Below are positions 1 through 6,376 of a stretch of DNA of 12,652 nucleotides, one piece after another (positions within the stretch are counted from its first letter, which is position 1; each line of letters opens with the position of its first letter). A model generated the notes under the pieces. The model did not search any database. It had not been told where the DNA came from and worked only from the letters and a program-made list of their open reading frames with translations. This DNA comes from Bradyrhizobiaceae bacterium (GTDB taxonomy: Bacteria > Pseudomonadota > Alphaproteobacteria > Rhizobiales > Hyphomicrobiaceae): positions 1-12,652 of the forward strand of contig CANJPN010000137.1 in assembly GCA_947475855.1 (NCBI GenBank). Direction: 5' to 3'. The position numbers and the translations under genes are program-made.

Positions 1-465
1 AAGTCGATGATCGCCGACTACGAGGCCGGAAAGGCACCGTCGTTCGAGCTTTACGGACTGGCGTTGGAGCACAAGCATCTGCCGGAATTGCAGGCGTATT
101 CGAAGCTGACTCGGCGGCCGATCTTCGTGCCTTCGGTCGGCAACTTCCGCCAGGGGATGCTGGTGTCGGTGCCGTTGCATCTCGATACGCTGACGGGCAA
201 ACCAAAGGCCGGCGATCTCGAAGCGGTGCTGACGAAGCGCTACGCGGGCTCGCGCTGGGTCAAAGTGGTGCCGCCGAGCGCTGGGTCGCGCAAGGGCGGC
301 AAGATCGAGGCGGAAGCGCTGAACGACACGAACATGCTGGAGCTAACGGTGTTCGGCAACGACGCGCGCGGGCAAGCGGTTCTCGTCGCCAAGCTCGACA
401 ACCTGGGCAAGGGGGCGTCGGGCGCTGCCGTGCAGAACTTGGAGGTCATGCTGGGGCTCTGCTGA
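1..465 (+). CDS. argC: N-acetyl-gamma-glutamyl-phosphate reductase, C-terminal part (cut by window edge)
   Basis: The frame is open from base 1 (AAG TCG ATG...) to a TGA at 463-465, so this is the 3' part of a longer gene; the ATG at 7 is internal. It encodes 154 residues. Recognisable ArgC features are the HKHLPE stretch, the PIFVPSVGNFRQGMLVSVPL strand region, and the near-terminal KGASGAAVQNLEVMLGL block, which closely matches the conserved KGASGQAVQN-LMLG ending of ArgC proteins. ArgC is a cytoplasmic NADPH-dependent enzyme that reduces N-acetyl-glutamyl phosphate to the semialdehyde in arginine biosynthesis. The catalytic cysteine and the Rossmann nucleotide-binding part would lie upstream of the window and cannot be checked. 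The gene converges on pqqE, 94 bases away. Confidence 0.9.
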   Translation, partial: KSMIADYEAGKAPSFELYGLALEHKHLPELQAYSKLTRRPIFVPSVGNFRQGMLVSVPLHLDTLTGKPKAGDLEAVLTKRYAGSRWVKVVPPSAGSRKGGKIEAEALNDTNMLELTVFGNDARGQAVLVAKLDNLGKGASGAAVQNLEVMLGLC

Positions 466-499
466 TTATCCCCCTCCGGCGCTTTTTTTGCTTCTTCTC

Positions 500-513
500 C
501 GGCGCAGGCGCCG
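500..513. repeat. GC hairpin in the argC/pqqE convergent gap
   Basis: CGGCG, loop CAGG, CGCCG forms a perfect 5-bp stem between the stops of argC and pqqE. A run of seven T (483-489) lies between argC and this hairpin, on the wrong side for a standard argC terminator. For transcripts coming from pqqE, however, the hairpin is followed within about ten bases by A-rich rather than U-rich RNA. It may contribute to bidirectional termination, but this is weak. Confidence 0.3.
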
Positions 514-526
514 ACGAAGTGCGCCA

Positions 527-546
527 CCTCCCCCGCAAGGGGGAGG
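527..546. repeat. Palindromic intergenic repeat / bidirectional terminator-like hairpin
   Basis: CCTCCCCC, loop GCAA, GGGGGAGG is a perfect 8-bp stem in the convergent gap between argC and pqqE. From memory, nearly identical palindromes (CTCCCCC-GCAA-GGGGGAG and its complement) are scattered between genes in many Rhizobiales and Sphingomonadales genomes as REP-like units; I could not check copy number here. Its position suggests transcript-end protection or termination for both flanking genes. There is no adjacent U-run. Confidence 0.55.
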
Positions 547-559
547 AGAGCCTCACATG

Positions 560-1678
560 CTAACGGCGATAGCGGAACGGGGGCGGTTCGGTGGCGGATT
601 CTGTATCTGCCAGCTCGACCATTCGAGCGTGGAATGGCGAGCGATCGCAGGCGGGGTCGGTTGCCTTGGCGTCACCTGTCATGGCGAGAGCCTGGCAGCG
701 GCAACCGCCCCAGTCTTTTTCCTTCAGCTCACAGCTCTGGCAGGGTTCTGGCATCCACGCGGTGCCGCGATAGGAGTTAAAGGCGGGCGAGTTGCGCCAG
801 ATATCGCCGAGCGCGTGGGTCCTGATATTTTCGAACGACATTCCCGGCAGCGTTTCGGCGGCGTGGCAGGGAAGGACCTTGCCCGCCGGCGTGACGACGA
901 TGATGCCGCGGCCCCATCCGCCCATGCAGGGTTTTGGGCGTTTGGCGTAGTAGTCCGGCGCGACGAAGTCGATGGCGAGCACGCCCTTCAGCCGCTCGCG
1001 CGCGGCCTGGACTACGCCAAGGCATCGGCGGACCTGATCGCGGGTCGGCATCAGGGCGGCGCGGTTGGCGAGGGCCCAGGCGTAGTACTGGACGTTCGCG
1101 ATCTCGATGCGGGCCGCGCCGAGTTCGACGGCGAGCGCGATGAGGGCTTCGAGGTTGTCGAGGTTGTGGCGGTGCACAGGCGCGTTAAGCGTCAACGGCA
1201 GGCCCAGCGCGCGCACGTTCCGCGCCAGTTCCAGCTTGCGCTTATGCGCGCCCTCGTAACCTGCGATACGATCGCAATTGGCGGAATCTGCGTCCTGCAT
1301 CGAGAGCTGGACGTGATCGATACCCGCCGCTGCAAGTTTTTCCAGGCGCTCGCGAGGCAATCCGATGCCGGACGTGATGAGATTGGAGTAAAGGCCGCGG
1401 TTGGCGCACTTCTCAACGATCGGCTCAAGGTCCCGGCGCGAGGCGGGCTCGCCACCGGAAAGGTGGATTTGAAGAACGCCGAGATCGGCTGCTTCGTCGA
1501 GCACGCGCAGCCACTCGTCGGTGGTGAGCTCATTGCGGACGGACTTGAGCTGCAACGGGTTCGAACAGTATGGGCACTGTAGGGGGCAGCGGTGGGTCAG
1601 CTCGGCGAGAAGTCCGATGGGCGGACCGGGCATGGGCTTGCCGACGTTCGGCGCAGGCTCTTTGGCCGTCGTCGTCAT
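560..1678 (-). CDS. pqqE: PqqA peptide cyclase, radical SAM/SPASM enzyme PqqE
   Basis: The protein has 372 residues, about the usual PqqE length. The radical SAM cluster motif C31-x3-C35-x2-C38 sits in HRCPLQCPYCSNP, followed by GGEP (75-78), the SAM-binding motif. The C-terminal SPASM region carries the further cysteines for auxiliary Fe-S clusters: C251, C271, C313, C316, C326, C328 and C344. Known role: PqqE, together with the chaperone PqqD, forms the carbon-carbon bond between the conserved Glu and Tyr side chains of PqqA, the first committed step of PQQ synthesis in the cytoplasm. The ATG overlaps the pqqD stop in an ATGA, so translation is probably coupled. It is the last gene of the pqq operon and ends with TAG facing argC. 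No expected cysteine is obviously missing. Confidence 0.97.
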   Translation of the reverse strand: MTTTAKEPAPNVGKPMPGPPIGLLAELTHRCPLQCPYCSNPLQLKSVRNELTTDEWLRVLDEAADLGVLQIHLSGGEPASRRDLEPIVEKCANRGLYSNLITSGIGLPRERLEKLAAAGIDHVQLSMQDADSANCDRIAGYEGAHKRKLELARNVRALGLPLTLNAPVHRHNLDNLEALIALAVELGAARIEIANVQYYAWALANRAALMPTRDQVRRCLGVVQAARERLKGVLAIDFVAPDYYAKRPKPCMGGWGRGIIVVTPAGKVLPCHAAETLPGMSFENIRTHALGDIWRNSPAFNSYRGTAWMPEPCQSCELKEKDWGGCRCQALAMTGDAKATDPACDRSPFHARMVELADTESATEPPPFRYRR

Positions 1679-1968
1679 GTCACCACATGCCCCTTGTCGG
1701 CGAGCGACTGCAGCAGCGGCAGAATGTCTGCAAGGATTTCATCGACCGGTGCAGCGTAGGCCTTGGCAAGAGACGCCGCGATCGCACGGACGTTTCGATC
1801 GCCATCGCAGAGTTGCAGGATTTCGACTGCGGTATCGCTGGGGGTCAGGATCTTCTCCGGTACCAACAGCAGCCAGCGCTGGCGCGTCTCGTCGAAGCGC
1901 AGTTTGGCGTGGCGCGCGATTATGGGGACGCTGTCCCTGGTCATCTGGGTCCGCGCGGGCTCGCTCAT
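1675..1968 (-). CDS. pqqD: PQQ biosynthesis peptide chaperone PqqD
   Basis: A 97-residue protein of the normal PqqD size. Visible family features are PIIARHAKLRFDETRQRWLL near the N-terminus, the VPEKILTPSDTAVEIL segment (P-E-x-x-x-x-L/N-x-x-A), and the DGDRNVRAIAASL helix. PqqD is the RiPP-recognition-type chaperone that binds the PqqA precursor and presents it to PqqE. It overlaps pqqC upstream and pqqE downstream by four bases each (ATGA in both cases), consistent with balanced, coupled synthesis of D and E. Some other bacteria carry this domain fused to PqqC; here it is a separate gene. Confidence 0.95.
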   Translation of the reverse strand: MSEPARTQMTRDSVPIIARHAKLRFDETRQRWLLLVPEKILTPSDTAVEILQLCDGDRNVRAIAASLAKAYAAPVDEILADILPLLQSLADKGHVVT

Positions 1969-2774
1969 CGCGTCCTCAACGAGGCGAACTTGGCGGAGAG
2001 GATCGAAGCGCCGGCGCCTTCAGGCACGAAAGCCCCCGGCGGTATGAACCCCGGATCGACATAGGCGAAGTAGAGAGCATCCAGTTGCGACCACAGCACA
2101 TTGCATTTGAAACGAAGCGCATCGAGGCAGCCGGCCTGCTGCTCCGGCGTGCGTGCATGCTGCTTGATATAGGCCAGTGCAAAGTCGGCATCGTTCGTCG
2201 CCTGGTCGAGCCGACGGCTGAAATACTGCATCACGGAATCGTCGATGAAGTCGTAGTTCTCCAGCATGCCGACGATGCGTTCGCGATGGATGGTCGGCGC
2301 GAACAACTCGGTGAGCGAGGAAGCAACGGCTTCGACCAGCGTGTTTTCGCGCACGAAGCGGACATATGCTTCAACAGCGAAGCGGGTGGCTGGAAGCGCG
2401 CCCTTCATCGAGATGACGTAGTCGCGGTCGATGCCCAGGCCGGTGGTGAGGACGAGCCAACGCTCGATGCCCCCTTCTTCGCCTGTAAAACCGCCGTCGT
2501 GATCTTCGATCCGATGACGCCATTCGCGGCGCAGCTCCCGATCTTCCACGCGGCTCATCAAGGCTGCGTCCTTCCTGGGCACCGCGGACTGATAGCAGTA
2601 GCGGTTGAGCGCCCAAGCCTGGACCTGTCCCTTGCCGAGCTTGCCGCCGTGCAGAAGGTGATGAAAAGGATGCCTATCGTGGTAGCGCTCCGCTCCGATG
2701 GCGCGAAGTGCAGCCTCCAGCTCATCGGGAGTGAGCAGCTTACCTTGCTCGTCGAATCCTTTGGCGGGGCTCAC
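1965..2774 (-). CDS. pqqC: Pyrroloquinoline-quinone synthase PqqC
   Basis: PqqC is the cofactorless oxidase that performs the final ring closure and eight-electron oxidation giving PQQ. Family blocks are intact: LTPDELEAALRAIGAERYHDRHPFH at the N-terminus, HGGKLGKGQVQAWALNRYCYQ, RRRIEDHDG-like (here RHRIEDHDG), SSLTELFAP, and FKCNVLWSQLDALY near the C-terminus. I chose the GTG at 2774. It overlaps the pqqB TGA in a GTGA, has a GGAG seven bases upstream, and gives 269 residues, close to the family's ~250. An in-frame ATG at 2810 would add 12 residues and overlap pqqB by 40 bases; it lacks these supports. The gene overlaps pqqD by four bases. Confidence 0.95.
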   Translation of the reverse strand: MSPAKGFDEQGKLLTPDELEAALRAIGAERYHDRHPFHHLLHGGKLGKGQVQAWALNRYCYQSAVPRKDAALMSRVEDRELRREWRHRIEDHDGGFTGEEGGIERWLVLTTGLGIDRDYVISMKGALPATRFAVEAYVRFVRENTLVEAVASSLTELFAPTIHRERIVGMLENYDFIDDSVMQYFSRRLDQATNDADFALAYIKQHARTPEQQAGCLDALRFKCNVLWSQLDALYFAYVDPGFIPPGAFVPEGAGASILSAKFASLRTR

Positions 2775-3742
2775 AACTCGATCTCCATCCCGTCGCACGC
2801 GATCTCCCATCCTGCGTCCAAGACCTGGCGACGCTGGGGCGAGCGCCGATCGAGGACGGGATTGGAATTGTTGACATGAATATAGACGCGGCGCGACACT
2901 TTGAGGGAAGCAAAAGCCGCAAGCGAGCCCTGCGGGCCATTCATGCTGATGTGACCCATGCGCTGCCCGGTCTTGTCGAGCAGGCCCTGGCGGATCAGTT
3001 CATCATCGTCAAACAACGTTCCATCTACGAAAATCAGCGGCGCGCCTTCGAGGCAGGCCGCGAGTTCGGGACTGAGAACTGCGCACGTCGGCAAGTAATA
3101 GAACCGCATGCCTGCGCGATTCCCGACCTCGAGACCGATCGTATCGCCATCACGCGTGCCGAAGCCTGCGCCAGCCGACTTGTCCTCGAGATAGAGCGCT
3201 ATCTTGCCCGGCACGCAGAACGGGCGGACGTAAAGGCCGAGATCCTGGCCGTGGTCCGTCAGCCATCGCTGCTCGCCCAAGGGGAGATCGAGACGGGCGA
3301 CACAATCGGGAGCCAGAACATTAAAGATCGAATTGGCAGCAAGCGTATCGAGAACTCGGCGGCTGGCGAAGATCGTGAAGGGCTGACGCTCGCGCAGCGT
3401 CAGCAAGCCCGCGACCTGATCGACATCGGCCCCGGTCAGCACCACAGCGCGAATCGGGCTGTTGCGCAGAGAGCCATCGGTGCGGGGCTGCAAGGCCGGC
3501 GTCGCGATGATCTGCTGTCGGATGTCGGGGGACGCGTTCAGCAGCGCCCAGCGCTCCCCGTCCGCACTGACTGCGACAGAGGCTTGGGTGAGGGCGGTCA
3601 CATCCGGGTTGCCATCCCAGGCCGCGCGGCTCAGGGGACCATTGCAGTTCCATTGCGGAAAGCCGCCACCAGCGCCGGCACCAAGGACCTTGATCAGCAA
3701 AGGGGTGATGAACCTTGTTTCATGCTGCGCGCTTTGAGGCAC
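2771..3742 (-). CDS. pqqB: PQQ biosynthesis protein PqqB (metallo-beta-lactamase fold)
   Basis: About 320 residues with the PqqB signature IKVLGAGAGGGFPQWNC followed by TQAS-x-AVSADG-x-W-x-LLNASPDIRQQI, then VLTGADVDQVAGLLTLRE and, near the C-terminus, GHISMNGPQGSL and VYIHVNNSNPVLD. PqqB belongs to the MBL-fold oxidoreductases and has been proposed to hydroxylate the cross-linked tyrosine; it is required for full PQQ production. The N-terminal C-x-C-x-x-C zinc-binding motif of many PqqB proteins is not complete: only one cysteine (C33) is left in WNCNGPLS. The start is uncertain. The GTG at 3742 has no clear Shine-Dalgarno, and conserved sequence begins only around residue 16, where TTG/CTG codons occur. 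The gene follows pqqA after an 86-base gap containing a strong stem-loop, and overlaps pqqC. Confidence 0.95.
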   Translation of the reverse strand: MPQSAQHETRFITPLLIKVLGAGAGGGFPQWNCNGPLSRAAWDGNPDVTALTQASVAVSADGERWALLNASPDIRQQIIATPALQPRTDGSLRNSPIRAVVLTGADVDQVAGLLTLRERQPFTIFASRRVLDTLAANSIFNVLAPDCVARLDLPLGEQRWLTDHGQDLGLYVRPFCVPGKIALYLEDKSAGAGFGTRDGDTIGLEVGNRAGMRFYYLPTCAVLSPELAACLEGAPLIFVDGTLFDDDELIRQGLLDKTGQRMGHISMNGPQGSLAAFASLKVSRRVYIHVNNSNPVLDRRSPQRRQVLDAGWEIACDGMEIEL

Positions 3743-3766
3743 GTGAATTCGGGACTGGGAACGAAA

Positions 3767-3788
3767 ACGGCGGCCAAGCGGCCGCCGT
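3767..3788 (-). terminator. Stem-loop between pqqA and pqqB (likely partial terminator/attenuator)
   Basis: On the transcribed strand ACGGCGGCC, loop GCTT, GGCCGCCGT forms a perfect 9-bp, GC-rich stem, followed directly by a short U-tract (TTTCGTT). It lies 40 bases past the pqqA stop and 24 bases before the pqqB start. The U-run is short, so leaky termination or 3'-end stabilisation is more likely than full stop. Either would give more pqqA than pqqB-E message, as a consumed precursor peptide would need. Confidence 0.7.
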
Positions 3789-3828
3789 CAAAACCAAGCG
3801 CCTGACGAAACTTCCGCCAGCCGAGGCT

Positions 3829-3924
3829 TCAAATCTCGATGTCGATGTCTGCCGACTCGTAGCTGGTCACTTCCATGCCAACGTCTTCTTCGGCGATCTC
3901 AGGCTTGCTCCAAACCTTCGTCAT
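3829..3924 (-). CDS. pqqA: PQQ precursor peptide PqqA
   Basis: A 31-residue peptide beginning MTKVWSKPEI, typical of PqqA in size and in the W-x-KP start. It contains the substrate motif E18-V-T-S-Y22 (E-x3-Y), whose Glu and Tyr side chains become PQQ; the tail SADIDIEI is acidic. The ATG at 3924 was chosen because GAGGAG lies seven bases upstream and because this is where PqqA homology begins; a longer in-frame reading to 4014 would run through the promoter. The peptide is presumably bound by PqqD, cross-linked by PqqE and then cut out by a protease. No pqqF/pqqG protease gene is in the window. It is the first gene of the operon, with its own promoter. Confidence 0.95.
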   Translation of the reverse strand: MTKVWSKPEIAEEDVGMEVTSYESADIDIEI

Positions 3925-3986
3925 GGTCCGTCTCCTCGAGCGACTTCTAATTTCGTCAACAACCTGGGCATCCGAGTTGCGCGGAT

Positions 3987-4014
3987 ATTGTATGCGGAAT
4001 TCCCGCCAGGTCAA
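3987..4014 (-). promoter_or_regulatory. Probable sigma-70-type promoter of pqqABCDE
   Basis: On the minus strand, TTGACC (4014-4009, one mismatch to TTGACA) is separated by 16 bases from TACAAT (3992-3987, one mismatch to TATAAT). Transcription would start near 3980, giving a leader of about 55 bases before the pqqA ATG. The site lies wholly within the 124-base gap between the cupin stop and pqqA, so the pqq genes can be transcribed independently of the genes upstream. Confidence 0.7.
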
Positions 4015-4016
4015 TA

Positions 4017-4029
4017 CGGGGTAACCCCG
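4017..4029. repeat. Short inverted repeat just upstream of the pqqA -35 box
   Basis: CGGGG, TAA, CCCCG is a perfect 5-bp inverted repeat ending three bases from the -35 hexamer and 19 bases past the cupin stop. It could be a regulator site for the pqq promoter or part of a weak cupin terminator. The sequence alone does not decide. Confidence 0.35.
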
Positions 4030-4048
4030 CCGGCAGACGGCATGTACA

Positions 4049-4492
4049 TCAAGCCGCCTGGGGCAGCTTCAACCGGACTTCTTCCGGCACCGGCAACGGC
4101 GCATTGGCACTCTGCTTGTATTCGACTGTCGTGAAGAGAAGGTCCGTGGTGCCGATGTTCTCAACGCAGTGCACCAAGTGCTCATCCTTGGCGTAATTCA
4201 GATGGCGCGTATCACCTGGAAAATGAACCGACTCGGTGATGCTGCCGTCCTCGTAATAGCCGCGTGCGGTACCATGGGTATGGCAAGTCCAGAAGTAGTC
4301 GAGCACGTGGCGGTGGAACCCGCATCGCTTGCCGGCCGGAATCAGAAGGTGCCAAACGCGGACCTTGTCGGTCTCCGACACAAGCGTGGAACCGACGATG
4401 GCGTTCATCAGGTTCGCGCGCATCTCGGCTTCCATGCCGGACGGCCACTGCGAGAACGCACCTGCTGGCGCGATGGACTTGTAGGCGGACAT
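4049..4492 (-). CDS. Small cupin-domain protein of unknown function
   Basis: A 147-residue single-domain protein with no signal peptide. The cupin motif 1 region is IPAGKRCGFHRHVLDYFWTC, with H60 and H62 as the likely metal-ligand pair and D65 near where a Glu is often found. The motif 2 region is GDTRHLNYAKDEHLVHCVENIG, with H105/H108. A metal-binding beta-barrel is therefore likely. Substrate and reaction are unknown: small cupins include dioxygenases, isomerases and sensors. The ATG at 4492 has GGAG seven bases upstream. It lies 56 bases after the DUF2064 gene and 124 bases before pqqA, on the same strand; whether it serves PQQ metabolism or belongs with the upstream genes is open. Confidence 0.75.
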   Translation of the reverse strand: MSAYKSIAPAGAFSQWPSGMEAEMRANLMNAIVGSTLVSETDKVRVWHLLIPAGKRCGFHRHVLDYFWTCHTHGTARGYYEDGSITESVHFPGDTRHLNYAKDEHLVHCVENIGTTDLLFTTVEYKQSANAPLPVPEEVRLKLPQAA

Positions 4493-4549
4493 GGTTGGGC
4501 TCCACTGTCGTGATGTTCAAGGAACAGATCTGCCAGCGGCGGCTTCGCG

Positions 4550-5248
4550 TCAAGATCGGACAGCAACCGGGAGGATGGTGCGGCCGGACCACGAACGCAC
4601 GTCGCGCCAGCCCCCGGCGTCGTCGACATCGGACAAGGTTGCGGCGAAACTTGTACCCGCGCCAACGAGGTTCGCTAGGGTGTCGGCCAGGGCGTATCGG
4701 CTAGACCAGCGGACGTGGGAGAATGGCCTGGGTATGGCAGGTGACCGCTTCAAGCCGACCAGCCAAAAACCACCGTCGGGAGTAGGTCCGAGAACGGCGT
4801 CCGATCGCCCGAGCGCCTTGAAAGCTGCTGCGATATGGCATTGCCGGATCGCCGGGATGTCGGTTCCGACGATGAGGATTGGGCCATGGCCATGCCAATC
4901 CAATATCCGCTGCATGCGCTGGCCGAGATCGCCGGAGCCCTGCGCGCGGCGTGGTAAGCCGCCGGGCCAAAACCTGCTCGACGCCATGGTGTCGGGGGCG
5001 ACAGCGAGCCAAGTCTGCCAACGCGCGGTACACGACACCCGGCGAACGACGGCAGATGCTGCATGGCGGTAGAAGCTCGTCGCCGCGACCGTTCCGATCT
5101 GGCGGCCGAGGCGGGTCTTAACACGCCCCGCGAGGGGTTCCTTGACCATCACGACGAGGCGCAAGGAGAAGGGGCGTCGCGCAACGCCAGAAGTTCGCGA
5201 TCGATGTCCCGAGAAAGGTGGACCGGCGGACGAAACACGGGGTTGCAT
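4550..5248 (-). CDS. DUF2064/TIGR04282-family transferase (GT-A fold nucleotidyl/glycosyl transferase-like)
   Basis: 232 residues as started here. The family motifs are MVKEPLAGRVKTRL (34-47, the K-x-P-x3-G-x-V-K-T-R-L nucleotide-binding start), VGTDIPAI (127-134, the D-x-P element), DAVLGPTPDGGFWLVGL (150-166) and SDVDDAGG (206-213). TIGR04282 members are described as rSAM/selenodomain-associated transferase 1 and are also annotated as arsenosugar-biosynthesis glycosyltransferases; the real donor and acceptor are unknown. The usual partner, a TIGR04283-type transferase, is two genes upstream (7078-6377). About 30 Arg/Ser-rich residues precede the first conserved block, so the true start may lie downstream of 5248; the Shine-Dalgarno for 5248 (GGCGGA) is weak. 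It begins 30 bases after the MBL gene, so co-transcription is likely. Confidence 0.8.
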   Translation of the reverse strand: MQPRVSSAGPPFSGHRSRTSGVARRPFSLRLVVMVKEPLAGRVKTRLGRQIGTVAATSFYRHAASAVVRRVSCTARWQTWLAVAPDTMASSRFWPGGLPRRAQGSGDLGQRMQRILDWHGHGPILIVGTDIPAIRQCHIAAAFKALGRSDAVLGPTPDGGFWLVGLKRSPAIPRPFSHVRWSSRYALADTLANLVGAGTSFAATLSDVDDAGGWRDVRSWSGRTILPVAVRS

Positions 5249-5278
5249 GTCGTTCCGCCGGCCTCATTCATTGCGCGT

Positions 5279-6259
5279 TCAAGCGACGGGAACGAATGCG
5301 TAGCCGTTGCCATCCTTGGCGACGGTGCCGGCGCCAGGCATGCCCCAGTGATAGCCGGTGCAGACGAGTTTGTCGGCGATGACGCGATCGAACGTTCGGC
5401 GGCGAGTCGTTTCCGCCAGCGGTGCGTCCTGGTCGAAAGCGACGTGCCAGCCTGGATTGCGCATGTTCAGCGCGGGAAGATTGGTGACGTCGCCGAGCAC
5501 CATGACCTGGCCGCTGCCATCAGAGACGAGGAAGCTCGTGTGGCCAGGTGTGTGGCCTGGCGTCGGGACGACACGAATACCCGCGACGGCGTCCTTGTCG
5601 TTGGCGACCTGCTTGATGTTCTTCCATTGCGGCAAGGTCGCCTGAATCCGGCGGGCGAGACCGCGACGGGCCTCCGGCAACTTCTCGACCGAAGCTGGAT
5701 CGACCCAGAACTTGTATTCGACCTCAGGAACGATGATCTCGGTGTTGGCGAACACCTGCGCGTTGTCCTTGGTGTAGAGGCCGAAAATGTGGTCCGGGTG
5801 GAAGTGGCCGACCACGATGGCGGCCAGTTTCGACGCATCGATGCCGGCAGCCTTCATGTTCTCGGCGAGAACGCCAGTGCCCGGTGCACCACCTACGCCG
5901 TTACCGCTATCGAACATGTAGGTGCGACCGCCAATCGTGACGAACGTGACCGTGTAGGAGTTCGGCACCCGGTCTTCTGGAAGGTTCGACGCCTTCAGCG
6001 AGGCCTTGGTGTCGTCAATCGACGCATTCTTGATAAATGCGGCGTCGTGTTCGCGGTAGATACCTCCGTCGTAGACGGTTGTGACATCGATACCACCAAC
6101 CTTGAATTTGTGGAACAAGGCCCCTTTGGGATTCATCGGGTGCGGGCCAGCCGACTGCGCGAGTGCCGAAGGAAAAATCTCGAGCGGCTTATCAAGACCG
6201 AACACGATACCGGCCATAGTCGTGGACAGAACGAAATTGCGGCGGTTCATCTGCCTCAT
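5279..6259 (-). CDS. Tat-exported metallo-beta-lactamase-fold hydrolase
   Basis: 326 residues. The N-terminus MRQMNRRNFVLSTTMAGIVFG is a twin-arginine signal (R6-R7-N-F-V plus hydrophobic stretch), probably cut after the ALAQ near residue 35, so the folded metalloenzyme would act in the periplasm. The dinuclear zinc site is complete: HFHPDH (H152, H154, D156, H157), H240 in TPGHTPGHTS, D257 in GDVTN and H304 in GYHWGMPG. The architecture resembles methyl-parathion-hydrolase- and lactonase-like MBL proteins; the substrate cannot be told. I chose the ATG at 6259 because GGGAGA lies six bases upstream. ATGs at 6292 and 6250 are poorer (no Shine-Dalgarno, or too far from it). It sits between the two transferase genes and upstream of the PQQ cluster, but it lacks the features that would let me call it PqqB-like. 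Confidence 0.88.
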   Translation of the reverse strand: MRQMNRRNFVLSTTMAGIVFGLDKPLEIFPSALAQSAGPHPMNPKGALFHKFKVGGIDVTTVYDGGIYREHDAAFIKNASIDDTKASLKASNLPEDRVPNSYTVTFVTIGGRTYMFDSGNGVGGAPGTGVLAENMKAAGIDASKLAAIVVGHFHPDHIFGLYTKDNAQVFANTEIIVPEVEYKFWVDPASVEKLPEARRGLARRIQATLPQWKNIKQVANDKDAVAGIRVVPTPGHTPGHTSFLVSDGSGQVMVLGDVTNLPALNMRNPGWHVAFDQDAPLAETTRRRTFDRVIADKLVCTGYHWGMPGAGTVAKDGNGYAFVPVA

Positions 6260-6309
6260 TGGGCTTCTCCCGGTTTGCAAAACTTTGCTCATCTACTTGG
6301 AAAGCCAGT

Positions 6310-6325
6310 GCATTCATTCGAATGC
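6310..6325. repeat. Perfect inverted repeat in the transferase/MBL gap
   Basis: GCATTCATTCGAATGC: 6-bp arms GCATTC/GAATGC around ATTC, in the 117-base gap between the TIGR04283-type gene and the MBL gene, about 50 bases upstream of the MBL start. It may be an operator or an mRNA hairpin separating the two genes. No convincing promoter hexamers were found next to it. Confidence 0.35.
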
Positions 6326-6376
6326 CGGCTGCGAATTCTTGTTGGGACCAGCTGCAGATGCGGCTCGTCCGGCAGA

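Noticed and set aside
1555..1572. GGTTCGA-like string resembling a tRNA T-loop
   Set aside because: It lies inside pqqE, and no acceptor or anticodon stem can be built around it.
488..1582. Long plus-strand open frame (364 codons) opposite pqqE
   Set aside because: It is an antisense shadow in GC-rich DNA: the minus strand encodes a complete PqqE with all cysteine motifs, and the plus translation has no recognisable domain or ribosome site.
1521..2879. 452-codon plus-strand frame opposite pqqC/pqqD
   Set aside because: It is antisense to two recognisable genes, its composition is Arg/Ala-rich and low in structure, and no motif is visible.
3743..3828. Possible riboswitch between pqqA and pqqB
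   Set aside because: Only a single simple hairpin with a short U-tract is present; nothing resembles a conserved aptamer.
3829..4014. 61-residue version of PqqA
   Set aside because: The extension reads through the probable promoter and the ribosome site; PqqA homology and the GAGGAG site fix the start at 3924.
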